A stretch of 64,000 bases of DNA. It comes from Algoriphagus aquimarinus. Its GTDB lineage: Bacteria > Bacteroidota > Bacteroidia > Cytophagales > Cyclobacteriaceae. The stretch lies in the NCBI RefSeq assembly GCF_900112005.1, contig NZ_FOKK01000019.1, positions 30,499 to 94,498 of the forward strand. The letters run 5' to 3'. A program made the translations under genes and the position numbers. This document shows positions 27,727-36,154 of this stretch, piece by piece. The notes below the pieces were generated by a model. The model ran no database searches and was not told the origin of the DNA. It saw only the letters and a list, made by a program, of their open reading frames with translations. The first letter of the stretch is position 1; each line of letters starts with the position of its first letter.

Positions 27727-29457
27727 ATGAAAGTATCAAAAACAATAACTACAGTTCTCCTATTAATCATCATCGGTCTTGCGTCTTGTGATACCAAAAA
27801 CAGCGTGGGCGATAAAACTAAAGAGGGGCAAAAATCTGCAGATGTTGTGATTTACGGAGGAACTTCTGCAGGTGTATCTGCTGCCATTCAATCGGCAAGA
27901 CTGGGGAAGTCTGTTATACTTATTGAACCAAGCAATCGCTTAGGCGGGCTTACCACTGGTGGTCTTGGGCAGACTGATATTGGGAATAAGCAGGTAGTTG
28001 GAGGAATAGCCCGGGAATTTTACAGAAATATAAAATCTCATTACCAGGATTCGACCAATTGGGTTTGGCAAGCTAGATCAGACTACATCGATGGCGGGCA
28101 AACGCGCTCAGGCAAGGAAGAAGATTCAATGTGGACTTTTGAGCCATCCGCAGCGCTGCAAGTATATCACGATATGATCAAGGACCTTGACATTACTATT
28201 GTCTATAAGCAGCGGCTGAATAGATCTACTGGTGTAGCGAAAGTTAATAACGCCATTAAATCCATTACCATGGAATCGGGGGAAACTTACCATGGGAAAG
28301 TTTTTATGGATGCGACCTATGAGGGAGATCTTTTGGCAAGCGCAGGAGTCTCTTATACAGTAGGCAGAGAGTCTAATTCTCAATACGGAGAAACGTTGAA
28401 CGGTGTGCAGGCCAACGATAAGAGTGAGGCACTTCTTGGGACAGTTTCTAATAATAGTGTTTACCATAATTTCATCGATGGAGTGGATCCGTACATTGTC
28501 GAAGGAGATTCTACAAGCGGGCTTCTGCCTTTCATTACTGAAGGTGGACCTGGAATAGATGGACAAGGTGACAATCGTATTCAGGCTTACTGCTTTCGAA
28601 TGACCCTGACTGACCATCCAGACAATCGAATACCTTTTGCGAAACCTGAGAATTACAAGGAACTGGACTATGAGTTGCTATTTCGTAATTATGAAGCGGC
28701 AGATGGTCCAATTGAAGAAATGTATTCGTATGGTGATCCCTTGGTTCCTTGGATCAATTCAGCTATGCCCAACCGCAAAACGGACACGAACAACCAAAAG
28801 GGTTTTTCAACTGATTTTATCGGGCAAAACTGGGACTATCCAGAAGCATCCTACGAAGAACGTGAGGAGATTATAGAGCGCCATCGGCACTATCAGCAAG
28901 GGCTCATGTGGACCTTGGCCTATCATCCTCGTATTCCAGTAAAAGTAAGAGAGAAGGTGTCGCAATGGGGAACTTGCAAAGATGAATATGAGCGTGAAGA
29001 CGGCTGGCAGCAACAGTTGTATATAAGAGAAGCTAGACGCATGATCAGTGATTATGTAATGACTCAAAAAAACTGCGAAGGTATTGAGCTAGTCAACGAT
29101 CCAATAGGAATGGCAGCCTATGGAATGGATTCCCATCAGGTGAAGCGTTATGTGAATTCCGATGGGTATGTATCGAATGAGGGAAATGTAGAAGCTCATG
29201 TTAAGGCTCCTTTTCCAATAAGTTATCGTTCTATTGTTCCGAAAAAAGAGGAATGTTCTAATCTGCTGATTCCTATCTGTCTCAGTGCGTCACATATTGC
29301 ATTTGGGTCGATTCGCATGGAACCAGTTTTTATGGTGCTGGGTCAAAGTTCTGCTGTGATTGCTAGTCTGGCAATTGATGAAAATAAGCCAGTTCAAGAC
29401 ATAGAGTACCCTAAGATAAGAGAGCACTTGATCCGACTAGACCAAGTATTGGAATAG
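27727..29457 (+). CDS. FAD-dependent oxidoreductase lipoprotein
   Basis: A 576-residue exported enzyme of the FAD_oxidored type, annotated in relatives as FAD-dependent oxidoreductase or xanthan-lyase-associated. The lipobox is GLASC (Cys 22). The dinucleotide-binding fold reads VVIYGGTSAGVSAAIQSARLGKS with the later EPSNRLGGLTTGGLGQTD; DATYEGDLLASAGVSYTVGRES is also typical, seen here in DATYEGDLLA. The C-terminus has GSIRMEPVFMVLGQSSA. The substrate is unknown; a role in oxidising carbohydrate or related compounds is a guess from the family. It is flanked by a truncated and an intact copy of the same HD gene. Confidence 0.85.
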   Translation: MKVSKTITTVLLLIIIGLASCDTKNSVGDKTKEGQKSADVVIYGGTSAGVSAAIQSARLGKSVILIEPSNRLGGLTTGGLGQTDIGNKQVVGGIAREFYRNIKSHYQDSTNWVWQARSDYIDGGQTRSGKEEDSMWTFEPSAALQVYHDMIKDLDITIVYKQRLNRSTGVAKVNNAIKSITMESGETYHGKVFMDATYEGDLLASAGVSYTVGRESNSQYGETLNGVQANDKSEALLGTVSNNSVYHNFIDGVDPYIVEGDSTSGLLPFITEGGPGIDGQGDNRIQAYCFRMTLTDHPDNRIPFAKPENYKELDYELLFRNYEAADGPIEEMYSYGDPLVPWINSAMPNRKTDTNNQKGFSTDFIGQNWDYPEASYEEREEIIERHRHYQQGLMWTLAYHPRIPVKVREKVSQWGTCKDEYEREDGWQQQLYIREARRMISDYVMTQKNCEGIELVNDPIGMAAYGMDSHQVKRYVNSDGYVSNEGNVEAHVKAPFPISYRSIVPKKEECSNLLIPICLSASHIAFGSIRMEPVFMVLGQSSAVIASLAIDENKPVQDIEYPKIREHLIRLDQVLE

Positions 29458-29574
29458 AAATTAGATACTGCACTAGTGAATAGGAAGTATTAAAACATGT
29501 CTTATTCCAATCGTTAGTGGAACTTTAAACAGACTTCACCCCTCAATAAAATTCCCAACAAGATTTATAGACCA

Positions 29575-30174
29575 ATGAACCCAGCCAATCTACTACAACA
29601 AGTAGCTTTCATAAAAGAAATAGACAAGTTGAAATACATTCAGCGCAAGACCAAATTATTCAATAGCGATAGACTCGAAAATGATGCTGAACATAGTTGG
29701 CATTTGGCGATGATGACCATTGTACTGGCAGAGCATTCGGACAAGCCAATTGATGTGCTGAAGGTGGTGAAAATGGTGCTAATCCACGACATCGTGGAGA
29801 TTGATGCTGGTGACACGTTTATATATGATACTACAAAAAACCATACGAATACAGAAGAAGAACTTCTTGCCGCAAAGCGAATTTTTGGACTTTTACCGAC
29901 AGCGCAAGCAGAAGAGTTTATAGCCGTTTGGGAAGAGTTTGAAGCCGGAGAGACCGATGAAGCAAAATTCGCAAAAGCCATGGACAGGTTTGAACCCTTG
30001 CTACAAAACACCTCCAATAATGGTGGGACTTGGGCGGAATTTGATGTTCCTTATCAAAAAGTTTACGACAAGAAAAAAGCAATTAAGCAGGGTTCAGAAT
30101 CAATCTGGAACTATGCGGAGAACTTGATTAACGAAAGTGTGGAGAAGGGGATTCTAAGGAAGGAAAGTGAATAA
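29575..30174 (+). CDS. HD-domain hydrolase (YfbR/HDDC2-like)
   Basis: A 199-residue HD-domain metal-dependent phosphohydrolase resembling 5'-deoxynucleotidases. Metal-binding residues appear as ENDAEHSWHLAMM (His 40, His 43), MVLIHDIVEIDAGDTF (the HD pair) and a later Asp in AMDRFEPLLQN. Such enzymes act on nucleotides; the exact substrate is not shown. Its 5' end is duplicated at 27491, before the oxidoreductase gene, so the locus has been rearranged. Confidence 0.88.
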   Translation: MNPANLLQQVAFIKEIDKLKYIQRKTKLFNSDRLENDAEHSWHLAMMTIVLAEHSDKPIDVLKVVKMVLIHDIVEIDAGDTFIYDTTKNHTNTEEELLAAKRIFGLLPTAQAEEFIAVWEEFEAGETDEAKFAKAMDRFEPLLQNTSNNGGTWAEFDVPYQKVYDKKKAIKQGSESIWNYAENLINESVEKGILRKESE

Positions 30175-30345
30175 AAGATTGACAAAAACTCGCATGTAAG
30201 TGTTTTTCTACTAAGATCTAAGCAAAACTAGTCAAAGTGATGAATCGTTTATTTTATATGTGATTATCCGCTTTTCTGCCAGTAGGGAGATAAAAGCAAT
30301 ATAGGTTATGTTAAACTCAAAAATTGAGGCCGCTTCTGTCTTCGT

Positions 30346-30359
30346 TCATCGGTCTTCCG
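30346..30359 (-). repeat. Short dispersed repeat, copy 1
   Basis: The minus strand reads CGGAAGACCGATGA. The same 14 bases occur on the plus strand at 34908-34921. Both copies are intergenic. Confidence 0.6.
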
Positions 30360-30447
30360 ACCAGATAAGCAAAGAATCGAAGATGACTGGCATCATTGCG
30401 GATAATCATAATTTTATATATTTGAAAATTAACTTAATGATTTGCAG

Positions 30448-30675
30448 ATGGATATTGCTTCTAGAAAAATCGAATTTGTTCAGAAGTTTCTGAAACTTGA
30501 GGATTCTGATTCCCTATCTAAATTGGAGATTCTTTTGAAGGAGGAAACTTCGGTAGATAATATGCCAAAACGTTTGACAAAGGAGGACTTGAATAAGCGG
30601 ATTGACCAATCTGAATCTGACTTCAAAAACGGAAAACATAAAACGACCAAAGAGCTTCTTGCTAAATTTCAGTAA
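30448..30675 (+). CDS. Antitoxin of a RelE/ParE-type toxin-antitoxin pair
   Basis: A 75-residue protein. Its start MDIASRKIEFVQKFLKLEDSD and its end TKEDLNKRIDQSESDFKNGKHKTTKELL follow the pattern of short Bacteroidota antitoxins that precede RelE/ParE toxins: helical N-terminus, then an acidic toxin-wrapping tail. Start ATG 30448; an in-frame TTG lies two codons upstream. Its TAA overlaps the ATG of the toxin gene (TAATG). It appears intact although the toxin is broken. Confidence 0.75.
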   Translation: MDIASRKIEFVQKFLKLEDSDSLSKLEILLKEETSVDNMPKRLTKEDLNKRIDQSESDFKNGKHKTTKELLAKFQ

Positions 30676-30991
30676 TGGAGTTGGAGGTTATATGGTCAGA
30701 TTTTGCCGAGCAGCAGCTAGATGATATTTTGAATATTATCTCAATAATGCTAGTTTTTCGGTTGCCAGAAAGCTTTTAGTAGGAATTCTTAATGCTCCCC
30801 AAAGTCTAGTGAGATCACCACTCATAGGACAAGAAGAGGAGTGGCTTAAAGACAGAGAAATAAAATACCGCTATCTACTTTTTAAAAGCTATAAGCTGAT
30901 TTATTCAGTCGATATAGAGAATGGAGTGATTAAAATTGCCGACGTCTTTGATACTCGGATAAATCCTTCTGAAATGAATAGGGGATTGTAG
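30675..30991 (+). pseudogene. RelE/ParE-family toxin, frameshifted
   Basis: From ATG 30675 the frame reads MELEVIWSDFAEQQLDDI and then runs into a stop. Adding one T to the run at 30727-30730 restores a complete 105-residue toxin that continues FEYYLNNASFSVARKLL, passes through GQEEEWLKDREIKYRYLLF and ends ADVFDTRINPSEMNRGL. These are RelE/ParE features. The 317-base length is one base short of a codon multiple, as expected for a single deletion. It may be a genuine inactivation, a sequencing error in a homopolymer, or a slippery site. Confidence 0.85.
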
Positions 30992-31160
30992 CATTTTTTT
31001 GGTCGAATAAGTAACGCAGTATCAGACTTTATCGAACTGTGAATTGAAATCAAGATTTTTCTTCTTTAATAATAGTCTATCCTAGAAAAGTAATTTTTAG
31101 AACTATTCTAACTCCTAATTGCACTCAGTGGCCAAATCTGGCCTTAAAACCCAATAAAAT

Positions 31161-31190
31161 TTTGAATACGAGCCTTTATGCGTAACTTTG
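31161..31190 (+). promoter_or_regulatory. Bacteroidota promoter of the symporter operon
   Basis: TTTG at 31161-31164 and TAACTTTG at 31183-31190 are separated by 18 bases, close to the TTTG-N19-TAnnTTTG consensus. The element ends 45 bases before the ATG at 31236. Confidence 0.6.
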
Positions 31191-31235
31191 AAAAATTATA
31201 TTTTAAGAAGATTTTGTTACAAATAGAAAATAGAT

Positions 31236-32672
31236 ATGAGTTATTTAGATCTGGGGATCTTTGTCGCCTACATGCTGGCTATGCTGGGAGTGGGTTTTTT
31301 TTACATGAGAAAGAATTCAGATCAGGAGGATTACTATGTGGGTGGAAGGAATATCGGTCCTTGGCATATCGGGCTATCCGTCGTTGCGACTGACGTAGGC
31401 GGAGGTTTTTCGATTGGCCTGGGTGGCCTTGGGTTTGTGATGGGAATGTCTGGTTCCTGGATGCTTTTTACAGGACTTTTGGGCGCTTGGCTCGCAGCAG
31501 TAGTGTTGATTCCACGAGTTAAGTCGGATCCAGCATTTGCTAAGTTTTTTACCTTCCCGCAGATCATCGGGCATCTATACAATTCCACTACCGCCAAAGT
31601 CGCAGCAGTGATCTGCTTTCTAGGGTACTTAGGATTTACTTCCTCACAATTATTAGCTGGTGCTAAGCTCGCCTCGGGTACTTTCGAAGAGCTTGACCTT
31701 TCTTATGCGCTGTTGATTATGGGAGCCGTGGCGGTGATTTATACCGTCATGGGAGGATTGAAAGCGGTGATATACACCGATACGATTCAGTGGATTGTCT
31801 TGATGGCTGGATTGATGTTTATCGGGATTCCTATTTCCTACAATTTTGTAGGGGGCTGGGAAGGAATTCAAAGCACCTTGCCTCAGGAGTTTTTCTCTTT
31901 TTCCAACCTTACTTGGCAGGATCTAGCCAACTGGGGGGTCACGATTATTCCAATCTGGTTTGTGGGGATGACGCTTTATCAGCGGATCTTTGCCGCACGT
32001 GATGTGCAGTCAGCTAAGAAGGCTTGGTTTATCGCAGGACTATTTGAATGGCCCATAATGGCACTTTTAGGAGTTTCTTTGGGTTTACTATCCAGAGTAG
32101 CAGTTGAACAAGGTGCGCTGGAGGGTTTCACCACAGCGATGGATCCTGAGATGGGACTACCTGTTTTGCTAAGCCAGATCTTACCAGCTGGTATTTTGGG
32201 CTTGATGATGTCGGCTTATTTCTCAGCAGTTCTTTCTACAGCAGATTCTTGCTTGATGGCAGCTTCAGGCAACCTTACCACAGATATTATAGGGAAATAT
32301 TACACTACTAAATCTCTTAAAGAAGAGATGAGGATTTCACAGTTGCTGACTTTAGCCATCGGAGTCGTGGCAATTATTATTGCCTGGCAGATGACGGAAG
32401 TTTTAAGTTTGATGTTATATTCCTATGCGTTTATGGTCTCTGGACTATTTGTGCCAGTGATAGGAGGTTTGTTCTTCGGGCAGACTAGTGCCAAAGCAGC
32501 TACTTCGTCCATGATTGCTGGAGGTTCCTTGACTGCAGGATTGATTATATCTGAGGTCTCGCTTCCACTTGGTTTGGACGCCAATCTATTCGGGCTTACG
32601 CTCTCTTTGCTGACATTTGTGTCAGTGATTTATTATGAAAAAAATTATAGTTCAAAGTTAATATCTAAATGA
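31236..32672 (+). CDS. Sodium:solute symporter family protein
   Basis: A 478-residue transporter of the SSS family with about 13 membrane helices. It opens with LGIFVAYMLAMLGVGFFYMRKNSDQEDYYVGGRNIGPW, recognised by EDYYVGGRNIG, and has SVVATDVGGGFSIGLGGLG, GGLKAVIYTDTIQWIVL and the helix-9 segment SAYFSAVLSTADSCLMAASGN (STADSCLM marks the sodium site). The solute is unknown. The GNAT gene overlaps its stop (ATGA) and a racemase-like gene follows, which suggests an amino acid or amino acid derivative. Confidence 0.92.
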   Translation: MSYLDLGIFVAYMLAMLGVGFFYMRKNSDQEDYYVGGRNIGPWHIGLSVVATDVGGGFSIGLGGLGFVMGMSGSWMLFTGLLGAWLAAVVLIPRVKSDPAFAKFFTFPQIIGHLYNSTTAKVAAVICFLGYLGFTSSQLLAGAKLASGTFEELDLSYALLIMGAVAVIYTVMGGLKAVIYTDTIQWIVLMAGLMFIGIPISYNFVGGWEGIQSTLPQEFFSFSNLTWQDLANWGVTIIPIWFVGMTLYQRIFAARDVQSAKKAWFIAGLFEWPIMALLGVSLGLLSRVAVEQGALEGFTTAMDPEMGLPVLLSQILPAGILGLMMSAYFSAVLSTADSCLMAASGNLTTDIIGKYYTTKSLKEEMRISQLLTLAIGVVAIIIAWQMTEVLSLMLYSYAFMVSGLFVPVIGGLFFGQTSAKAATSSMIAGGSLTAGLIISEVSLPLGLDANLFGLTLSLLTFVSVIYYEKNYSSKLISK

Positions 32673-33109
32673 TCACACTCGAAACTCTATCAACTATTGA
32701 TAACGCGACTTATTTACAAAAGAATGAGATTGCGGATTTCCTTTTTCTTCACCTTGGACAATACGGTGATCCTAAGGAGGACATTATGAAGTGTCTGGAT
32801 TATGCCTTGGATCAAAGTATGCATGCTGGAGGTTTTGTCGTGATGGCTCGTGAGAATGGAAAAATTCTTGGAGCCCTTATCATGAACAAGACTGGTATGT
32901 CTGGCTATATCCCTGAAAATATATTGGTTTATATCGCAGTAGATGCAGACCAAAGAGGTAAAGGTATTGGCGGGAAAATCATGGAAATGGCTATCAAAAT
33001 GGCCAATGGGTCTATTGCCTTGCATGTGGAGCCAGAAAATCCTGCTAAGAAACTTTACGAGCGTATCGGCTTTACCAACAAATACCTTGAAATGAGGTTG
33101 ACTAAGTAA
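32669..33109 (+). CDS. GNAT family N-acetyltransferase
   Basis: A 146-residue GNAT enzyme. The acetyl-CoA-binding strand and loop read VYIAVDADQRGKGIGGKIM, followed by ALHVEPENPAKKLYERIGF, a typical C-terminus. It overlaps the symporter by 4 bases (ATGA) and the racemase gene starts 1 base after its stop, so all three are one transcript. Context suggests that its substrate is the imported or racemised amino acid. Confidence 0.9.
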   Translation: MITLETLSTIDNATYLQKNEIADFLFLHLGQYGDPKEDIMKCLDYALDQSMHAGGFVVMARENGKILGALIMNKTGMSGYIPENILVYIAVDADQRGKGIGGKIMEMAIKMANGSIALHVEPENPAKKLYERIGFTNKYLEMRLTK

Positions 33110-33110
33110 A

Positions 33111-34193
33111 ATGGCTTACCTGACATTAAATAGAGCTAAGCTCAAGGAGAACTTTGAGTTTCTCAAGAAGACTTTTACAGATAATGATGTTACGTGGGGA
33201 GTTGTGTCTAAGCTACTCTGTGGCAACAGACTTTTTCTACAAGAGCTTATCAATCTTGGCGTAAAAGAAGTCCACGATAGTAGGATTTCGAATTTGGCAA
33301 TGGTCAAATCACTTAAGCCGGAAATCCAAACTGTTTATATCAAGCCTGTTTCTAAAAGAAACATTGGTAAGATGGTGCAGTTTGCAGATGTCAGTTTGAA
33401 TAGTGAGTTGGAAACTATCCGATGGATTAGCCAGGAAGCTGTAGAACAAGGCAAGAAGCATAAGATCATCATTATGGTCGAGACAGGAGATCTTCGTGAA
33501 GGTGTAATGGGAGAGCAATTGGTGGAATTTTATTCCCAAATCTTCCAGCTACCAAGCATAGAGGTGATCGGTCTTGGTACTAATTTGAATTGCCTAAATG
33601 GAGTGATGCCATCTACAGATAAGCTCATTCAACTCTCACTTTATAAGCAAATCATTGAGCTTAAATTCAACAAGAAAATCCCTTGGGTTTCTGCTGGAAC
33701 TTCAGTGACGATTCCATTGATGCTGACTCAACAATTGCCTAAGGGTATCAATCATTTTCGAGTAGGAGAGACCTTATATTTTGGCCTTGATTTGTTTGAA
33801 GAAAAAGTGATTGAAGGCATGAATGGAGATGTATTTGAATTGCATGCTGAGATCATAGAAATGCAGGAAAAGCCACTTTTACCTGTTGGTAATCTGGCTG
33901 CTAACCCACAAGGAGAAACTCTGGAGATCGATGAATCCCTTTATGGAAAGAGTTCTTTCAGGGCTATTATAGACATTGGATTATTGGATGTGGATCCAAA
34001 ATATCTGATTCCTAGCGATGAGAAATATGAGATTCTTGGAGGCAGTTCTGATATGCTGATCATCAATCTGGGGGAAAACCCTAACAACTACAAGGTGGGA
34101 GATACACTGAATTTCGATATGAAATATATGGGTGCTTTGAGCCTGCTCAACTCGAACTATATCGACAAGAAAGTAATCGAACGCTTGGACTAG
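33111..34193 (+). CDS. Alanine/ornithine racemase-family PLP enzyme
   Basis: A 360-residue fold-type III PLP enzyme. The PLP lysine is expected at Lys 34 in VVSKLLCGN. A TIM barrel follows with GLGTNLNCLNGVMP, GTSVTIPLML and HFRVGETLYFGLD, all matching the alanine/ornithine racemase branch (Orr/YhfX-like) rather than the classical Alr. A C-terminal beta domain ends near LDVDPKYLIP and VGDTLNFDMKYMGALSLLNSNY. It is predicted to interconvert L- and D-forms of an amino acid. It ends the transporter-GNAT-racemase operon. Confidence 0.88.
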   Translation: MAYLTLNRAKLKENFEFLKKTFTDNDVTWGVVSKLLCGNRLFLQELINLGVKEVHDSRISNLAMVKSLKPEIQTVYIKPVSKRNIGKMVQFADVSLNSELETIRWISQEAVEQGKKHKIIIMVETGDLREGVMGEQLVEFYSQIFQLPSIEVIGLGTNLNCLNGVMPSTDKLIQLSLYKQIIELKFNKKIPWVSAGTSVTIPLMLTQQLPKGINHFRVGETLYFGLDLFEEKVIEGMNGDVFELHAEIIEMQEKPLLPVGNLAANPQGETLEIDESLYGKSSFRAIIDIGLLDVDPKYLIPSDEKYEILGGSSDMLIINLGENPNNYKVGDTLNFDMKYMGALSLLNSNYIDKKVIERLD

Positions 34194-34251
34194 GTAATTG
34201 CATTTGGCACGATCATGGGAATACAGAAGGGAAACCAACTAGTATTTGACT

Positions 34252-34848
34252 ATGAAAAAAGTAATGTTATTTCTTGCCCTTGGATTCGGAGTAATCCAAT
34301 TGTCTCATGCCCAATTATCTGCTGATAAGCCAGGAGGATTTGGAGTAAGAGGTGGAGCCAGCCTTTTCAACTTTGGTGGTGACGATGTCTCAGAAAATGC
34401 ATACACTAATAGGGTAGGATTTCACGTGGGTGGATACACCATGTTGTTTATGACGGATCGTTTGGCTTTGGAGCCAGGAGTTTACTATTCTGTCAAAGGA
34501 ACGCAAAACGACGACTTCGCAAATAGCAGAGCAATTCTGAATTATGTGGATATTCCGGTGCTTTTTAGAATGTATCCTGGAGAGGGATTTAATGTCTTCG
34601 CTGGACCTCAGATTTCATTCTTGGCGAGCTCAAAGTTTGAAGGTGATTTCTTCGGAAATACAGTTTCATATGATTCTGATGCAATCAAAGAAACGGACAT
34701 TGGTCTAGTGCTTGGTGTTGGATATAACCTTCCAAAAGGTTTCAATGTACAAGCTTCTTATGATTACGGATTTACACCGATTTTCAAAGACAGCGACGCC
34801 GATGTATATAACAGAGGTTTCAAATTGTCTGCTGGATTTACTTTCTAA
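34252..34848 (+). CDS. Outer-membrane beta-barrel (porin-like) protein
   Basis: A 198-residue exported barrel. The signal peptide is MKKVMLFLALGFGVIQLSHAQ. The mature part has GGFGVRGGASLFNFGG, RLALEPGVYYSVKGTQ, YVDIPVLFRMYPG and FAGPQISFLAS, the usual pattern of Bacteroidota outer_membrane_beta-barrel proteins (PF13568-like), and ends GFKLSAGFTF with a terminal Phe. Start ATG 34252 begins the signal peptide; an in-frame TTG lies two codons upstream. No specific function is known. Confidence 0.85.
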   Translation: MKKVMLFLALGFGVIQLSHAQLSADKPGGFGVRGGASLFNFGGDDVSENAYTNRVGFHVGGYTMLFMTDRLALEPGVYYSVKGTQNDDFANSRAILNYVDIPVLFRMYPGEGFNVFAGPQISFLASSKFEGDFFGNTVSYDSDAIKETDIGLVLGVGYNLPKGFNVQASYDYGFTPIFKDSDADVYNRGFKLSAGFTF

Positions 34849-34907
34849 TAGAAACATTATATTCATCCCCAAGGATTTCAGCGAGCTTAATTGCTTGACT
34901 TAGCAGA

Positions 34908-34921
34908 CGGAAGACCGATGA
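34908..34921 (+). repeat. Short dispersed repeat, copy 2
   Basis: CGGAAGACCGATGA, identical to the reverse strand of 30346-30359. It sits between the porin gene and the convergent cytochrome gene and is followed by a related CGGGTGACCGAAG. Confidence 0.6.
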
Positions 34922-35017
34922 CGGGTGACCGAAGCACCTAAATGATTCATTCTTACCATCTCCTAGGAGGCTTTGATCTCGATCTCTGGTTTCCTTCCTG
35001 AAAAGTGGAGATACAAA

Positions 35018-35062
35018 AAATTTTATGAGAATGCTGCCGAATCTTTATCTCGGCAGCATTTT
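35018..35062 (-). terminator. Terminator of the cytochrome operon
   Basis: AATGCTGCCGA / TCGGCAGCATT form an 11-pair stem directly after the stop of the minus-strand cytochrome gene. A T tract follows on the minus strand after a short spacer. Confidence 0.8.
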
Positions 35063-36154
35063 CTATTTCATACTGTTTATCCAATCCTTAATCAGCTGAA
35101 CACCCTCCTTATGGACTGTCGTCCTGCCAAGTTCAGGCATTGCGATCCCAACTTCGGTGGAATTCATGCGATGGGTAATAATGGATTCATCTGCTTTGCC
35201 CGGCACGATATCAAAGTCAAAAGTCCCAGCTCCATTTCCTGCTGCTACTGGAATTTTGTTTACCCCTAGTTTTAGTGGGTCAGTTTGATCATACGTTAGA
35301 AAAAGGCCTGAGGTACTCGCAGGCCCAGCTGCGCTATGACAATGGGAGCAATTGATGTCTAAGTAAGCCATCGCTCTATCGTCCAGAGGAAGATTCTTGT
35401 CCTCGTAATTGATCATAGCAGGATGTGCTTTTTCTCCTTCGAAACCTTCCAACTTACCTAACTCAGTCCAGTGTGCTAATTGGTTGATTTTACCAGATTT
35501 GAATTCCAACTCATTATTTAAGTGCTGAACTTTCACGCCGATTGGCGCTAAGGTTTCGGATTTGTTATGACAGGTTTTACACTGATTTTTATTAGGCACT
35601 ATGTAATTGATCACCTGATCTTTACCCTCATAATCGGTAAATGAAACTTCGATTTCTCCGCCTACTACTTTTAGAATTGCCTCGGTCTGGCTGTCATTCC
35701 AGATGTAAGGATAGGCTACCCACCCATTATCCTCATTGATCAGCAACCGGGTTTCTATGATTCTTCTTGCGCCATCAGGCTTTCTGAAATCCACTGGATA
35801 ATAGAAGTTCTTGATTAGAATAGTGCCTTGTGGAAAATTCAGTTCATTGGAAGTAAGTGACGCTTTTTTACCTTCTGGAAAAAAGATAAAGCGGCTTTTT
35901 AGCGCATAATCTGTGAATAAGGAGGAGGCAGGTTTATAGAGGATTACCTCGTCGCTAGGGTTTAATTGATTCAATTCCCCGGAGAAGAACCCATAAGTAG
36001 ACAGTCTTCCGTACGGGAAAACTCCTGATGCAACTTCCTCTTTTAAAATGACCTCTTTGGATTCAGTTTTAGCAGGTTTGTTTTGACAGGCAAAGGTCAA
36101 AATCCCCAATGCGAGTAATAGATTGAACCCCCAGAAAATTTTACTTTTTGACAT
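35063..36154 (-). CDS. SO2930-family diheme c-type cytochrome
   Basis: A 363-residue exported lipoprotein (lipobox LTFAC) with two CxxCH haem motifs, CKTCH near residue 196 and CSHCH near 270. The body contains PYGRLSTYGFF, TIVPNKNQCKTCH-like (VPNKNQCKTCH), DINCSHCH and HRMNSTEVGIAMPELGRT, which match the family named for Shewanella SO_2930 (TIGR03806). Family members always seem to occur with a parallel beta-helix protein, as here. Its ATG overlaps the TGA of that upstream gene (TGATG); a GTG one codon earlier is less likely. The electron donor is unknown. Confidence 0.88.
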   Translation of the reverse strand: MSKSKIFWGFNLLLALGILTFACQNKPAKTESKEVILKEEVASGVFPYGRLSTYGFFSGELNQLNPSDEVILYKPASSLFTDYALKSRFIFFPEGKKASLTSNELNFPQGTILIKNFYYPVDFRKPDGARRIIETRLLINEDNGWVAYPYIWNDSQTEAILKVVGGEIEVSFTDYEGKDQVINYIVPNKNQCKTCHNKSETLAPIGVKVQHLNNELEFKSGKINQLAHWTELGKLEGFEGEKAHPAMINYEDKNLPLDDRAMAYLDINCSHCHSAAGPASTSGLFLTYDQTDPLKLGVNKIPVAAGNGAGTFDFDIVPGKADESIITHRMNSTEVGIAMPELGRTTVHKEGVQLIKDWINSMK

